A DNA stretch of 64,000 nucleotides from assembly GCF_008698235.1 (NCBI RefSeq), contig NZ_PEBH01000002.1, forward strand, positions 1-64,000, read 5' to 3'. Shown in pieces: positions 63,610 to 64,000 of this stretch. The translations under genes were made by a program, and so were the position numbers. Origin of the DNA: Bifidobacterium rousetti. Lineage in GTDB: Bacteria > Actinomycetota > Actinomycetes > Actinomycetales > Bifidobacteriaceae. Position 1 is the stretch's first letter; every line of letters begins with the position of its first letter. A model generated the notes under the pieces. That model saw nothing but the letters and a program-made list of their open reading frames with translations. It did no database searches and had not been told where the DNA came from.

Positions 63610-64000
63610 TCAGTACCTCACTCTCGGATCGATGAGCGCGGCGACCACGTCGACGATGAAGTTGACGACGGCCACGATGATGGCGATGAGGATCACGATG
63701 CCCTGCACGGCAACGAAGTCGCGGGCCTTCAAGTAGGTGGAGAGCATGAAGCCCAGTCCCTTCCATTCGAAGGTCGTCTCCGTCAGAACCGCGCCGGCGA
63801 GCATCATCGCGATCTGCATGCCCATGACGGTGATGATCGGGATCAGGGCCGGACGCCACGCGTGCTTCTTGAGCAGTCGCGATTCGGAGACGCCGCGGGA
63901 GCGGGCGGCCTCAACGTAGCCGGAGTTGTAGGTGGCGATCACGTTGGTGCGCACCAGGCGGATAAACACGCCGGCGGTCAGCAGGCCCAGCGCGAGGGCC
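63610..64000 (-). CDS. Oligopeptide ABC transporter permease, OppB-like, C-terminal part
   Basis: The frame enters from the right edge and ends at 63610 (129 full codons visible). It shows the EAA loop GYVEAARSRGVSESRLLKKH and the terminal segments (MGMQIAMMLAGAVLTETTF, GIVILIAIIVAVVNFIVDVV), ending in ALIDPRVRY, the standard OppB/DppB C-terminus. The N-terminal part lies outside the window. Confidence 0.93.
   Translation of the reverse strand, partial: ALALGLLTAGVFIRLVRTNVIATYNSGYVEAARSRGVSESRLLKKHAWRPALIPIITVMGMQIAMMLAGAVLTETTFEWKGLGFMLSTYLKARDFVAVQGIVILIAIIVAVVNFIVDVVAALIDPRVRY

Overview
The window is chromosomal DNA from a high-GC actinobacterium, most likely a Bifidobacterium. This rests on gene content: class Ib nrdHIEF, a SigR-type sigma factor with a cysteine-rich partner, the actinobacterial mini-ribosomal protein bL37, nrtR-nadABC-nifS, an oppDF double-ATPase fusion, tandem tripeptide-synthetase paralogs with a D-Asp-ligase-like ATP-grasp enzyme, and copies of a palindromic intergenic repeat with GTCAGC..GCTGAC and CCCCCTC..GAGGGGG stems. 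The species cannot be named from this window. No rRNA, tRNA, CRISPR array, transposase or prophage module was seen.

Layout. 1-4.3 kb: 5' part of a xerC-type recombinase and a divergent MacB/FtsX-type ABC exporter. 4.45-8.25 kb: a lower-GC accessory patch with an AbiEi/AbiEii-like toxin-antitoxin pair behind a large palindromic promoter, and a three-gene ABC-2 exporter operon with a small membrane protein. 9.2-12 kb: pheA-tyrA and a membrane protein. 12.2-17 kb: nrdHIEF with NrdR-like boxes; its nrdE-nrdF gap holds two unusual hairpins and a 32-codon ORF. 17.0-17.4 kb: a regular array of TTGTGAC palindromes. 17.5-19.4 kb: typA. 19.6-25.8 kb: the NAD de novo operon nrtR-nadA-nadB-nadC-nifS behind a 25-bp palindrome. 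25.9-29.3 kb: xerD-parA-scpA-scpB. 29.4-31 kb: infC-rpmI-rplT with a long leader. 31-39 kb: a spermidine-synthase-like membrane protein, thiamine pyrophosphokinase, gap, ybaK, ispH and two galM paralogs. 39.3-44.9 kb: a TetR regulator and two giant YhgE/Pip membrane proteins. 44.9-46.3 kb: bL37, anti-sigma and sigma factor. 46.4-51 kb: peptidoglycan stem/cross-bridge cassette. 51.2-56.4 kb: smc and folC. 56.6-60.6 kb: aldo/keto reductase, tenA, pepP and a Nudix hydrolase. 60.7-64 kb: oligopeptide ABC transporter genes, the last cut by the window edge.

Most of the window is housekeeping. The least-explained signals are non-coding. (i) Three hairpins (two in nrdE-nrdF, one 3' of the ATP-grasp gene) share a core; it is identical over 37 nt in two of them, yet each has an unrelated and perfectly self-complementary stem. 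(ii) Four evenly built 41-42 bp TTGTGAC palindromes in two pairs lie in the nrdF-typA gap. (iii) A perfect 17+17 bp operator-promoter precedes an apparently leaderless antitoxin mRNA. (iv) A dispersed palindrome family is present, one copy of which is interrupted by a 103-bp structured insert.
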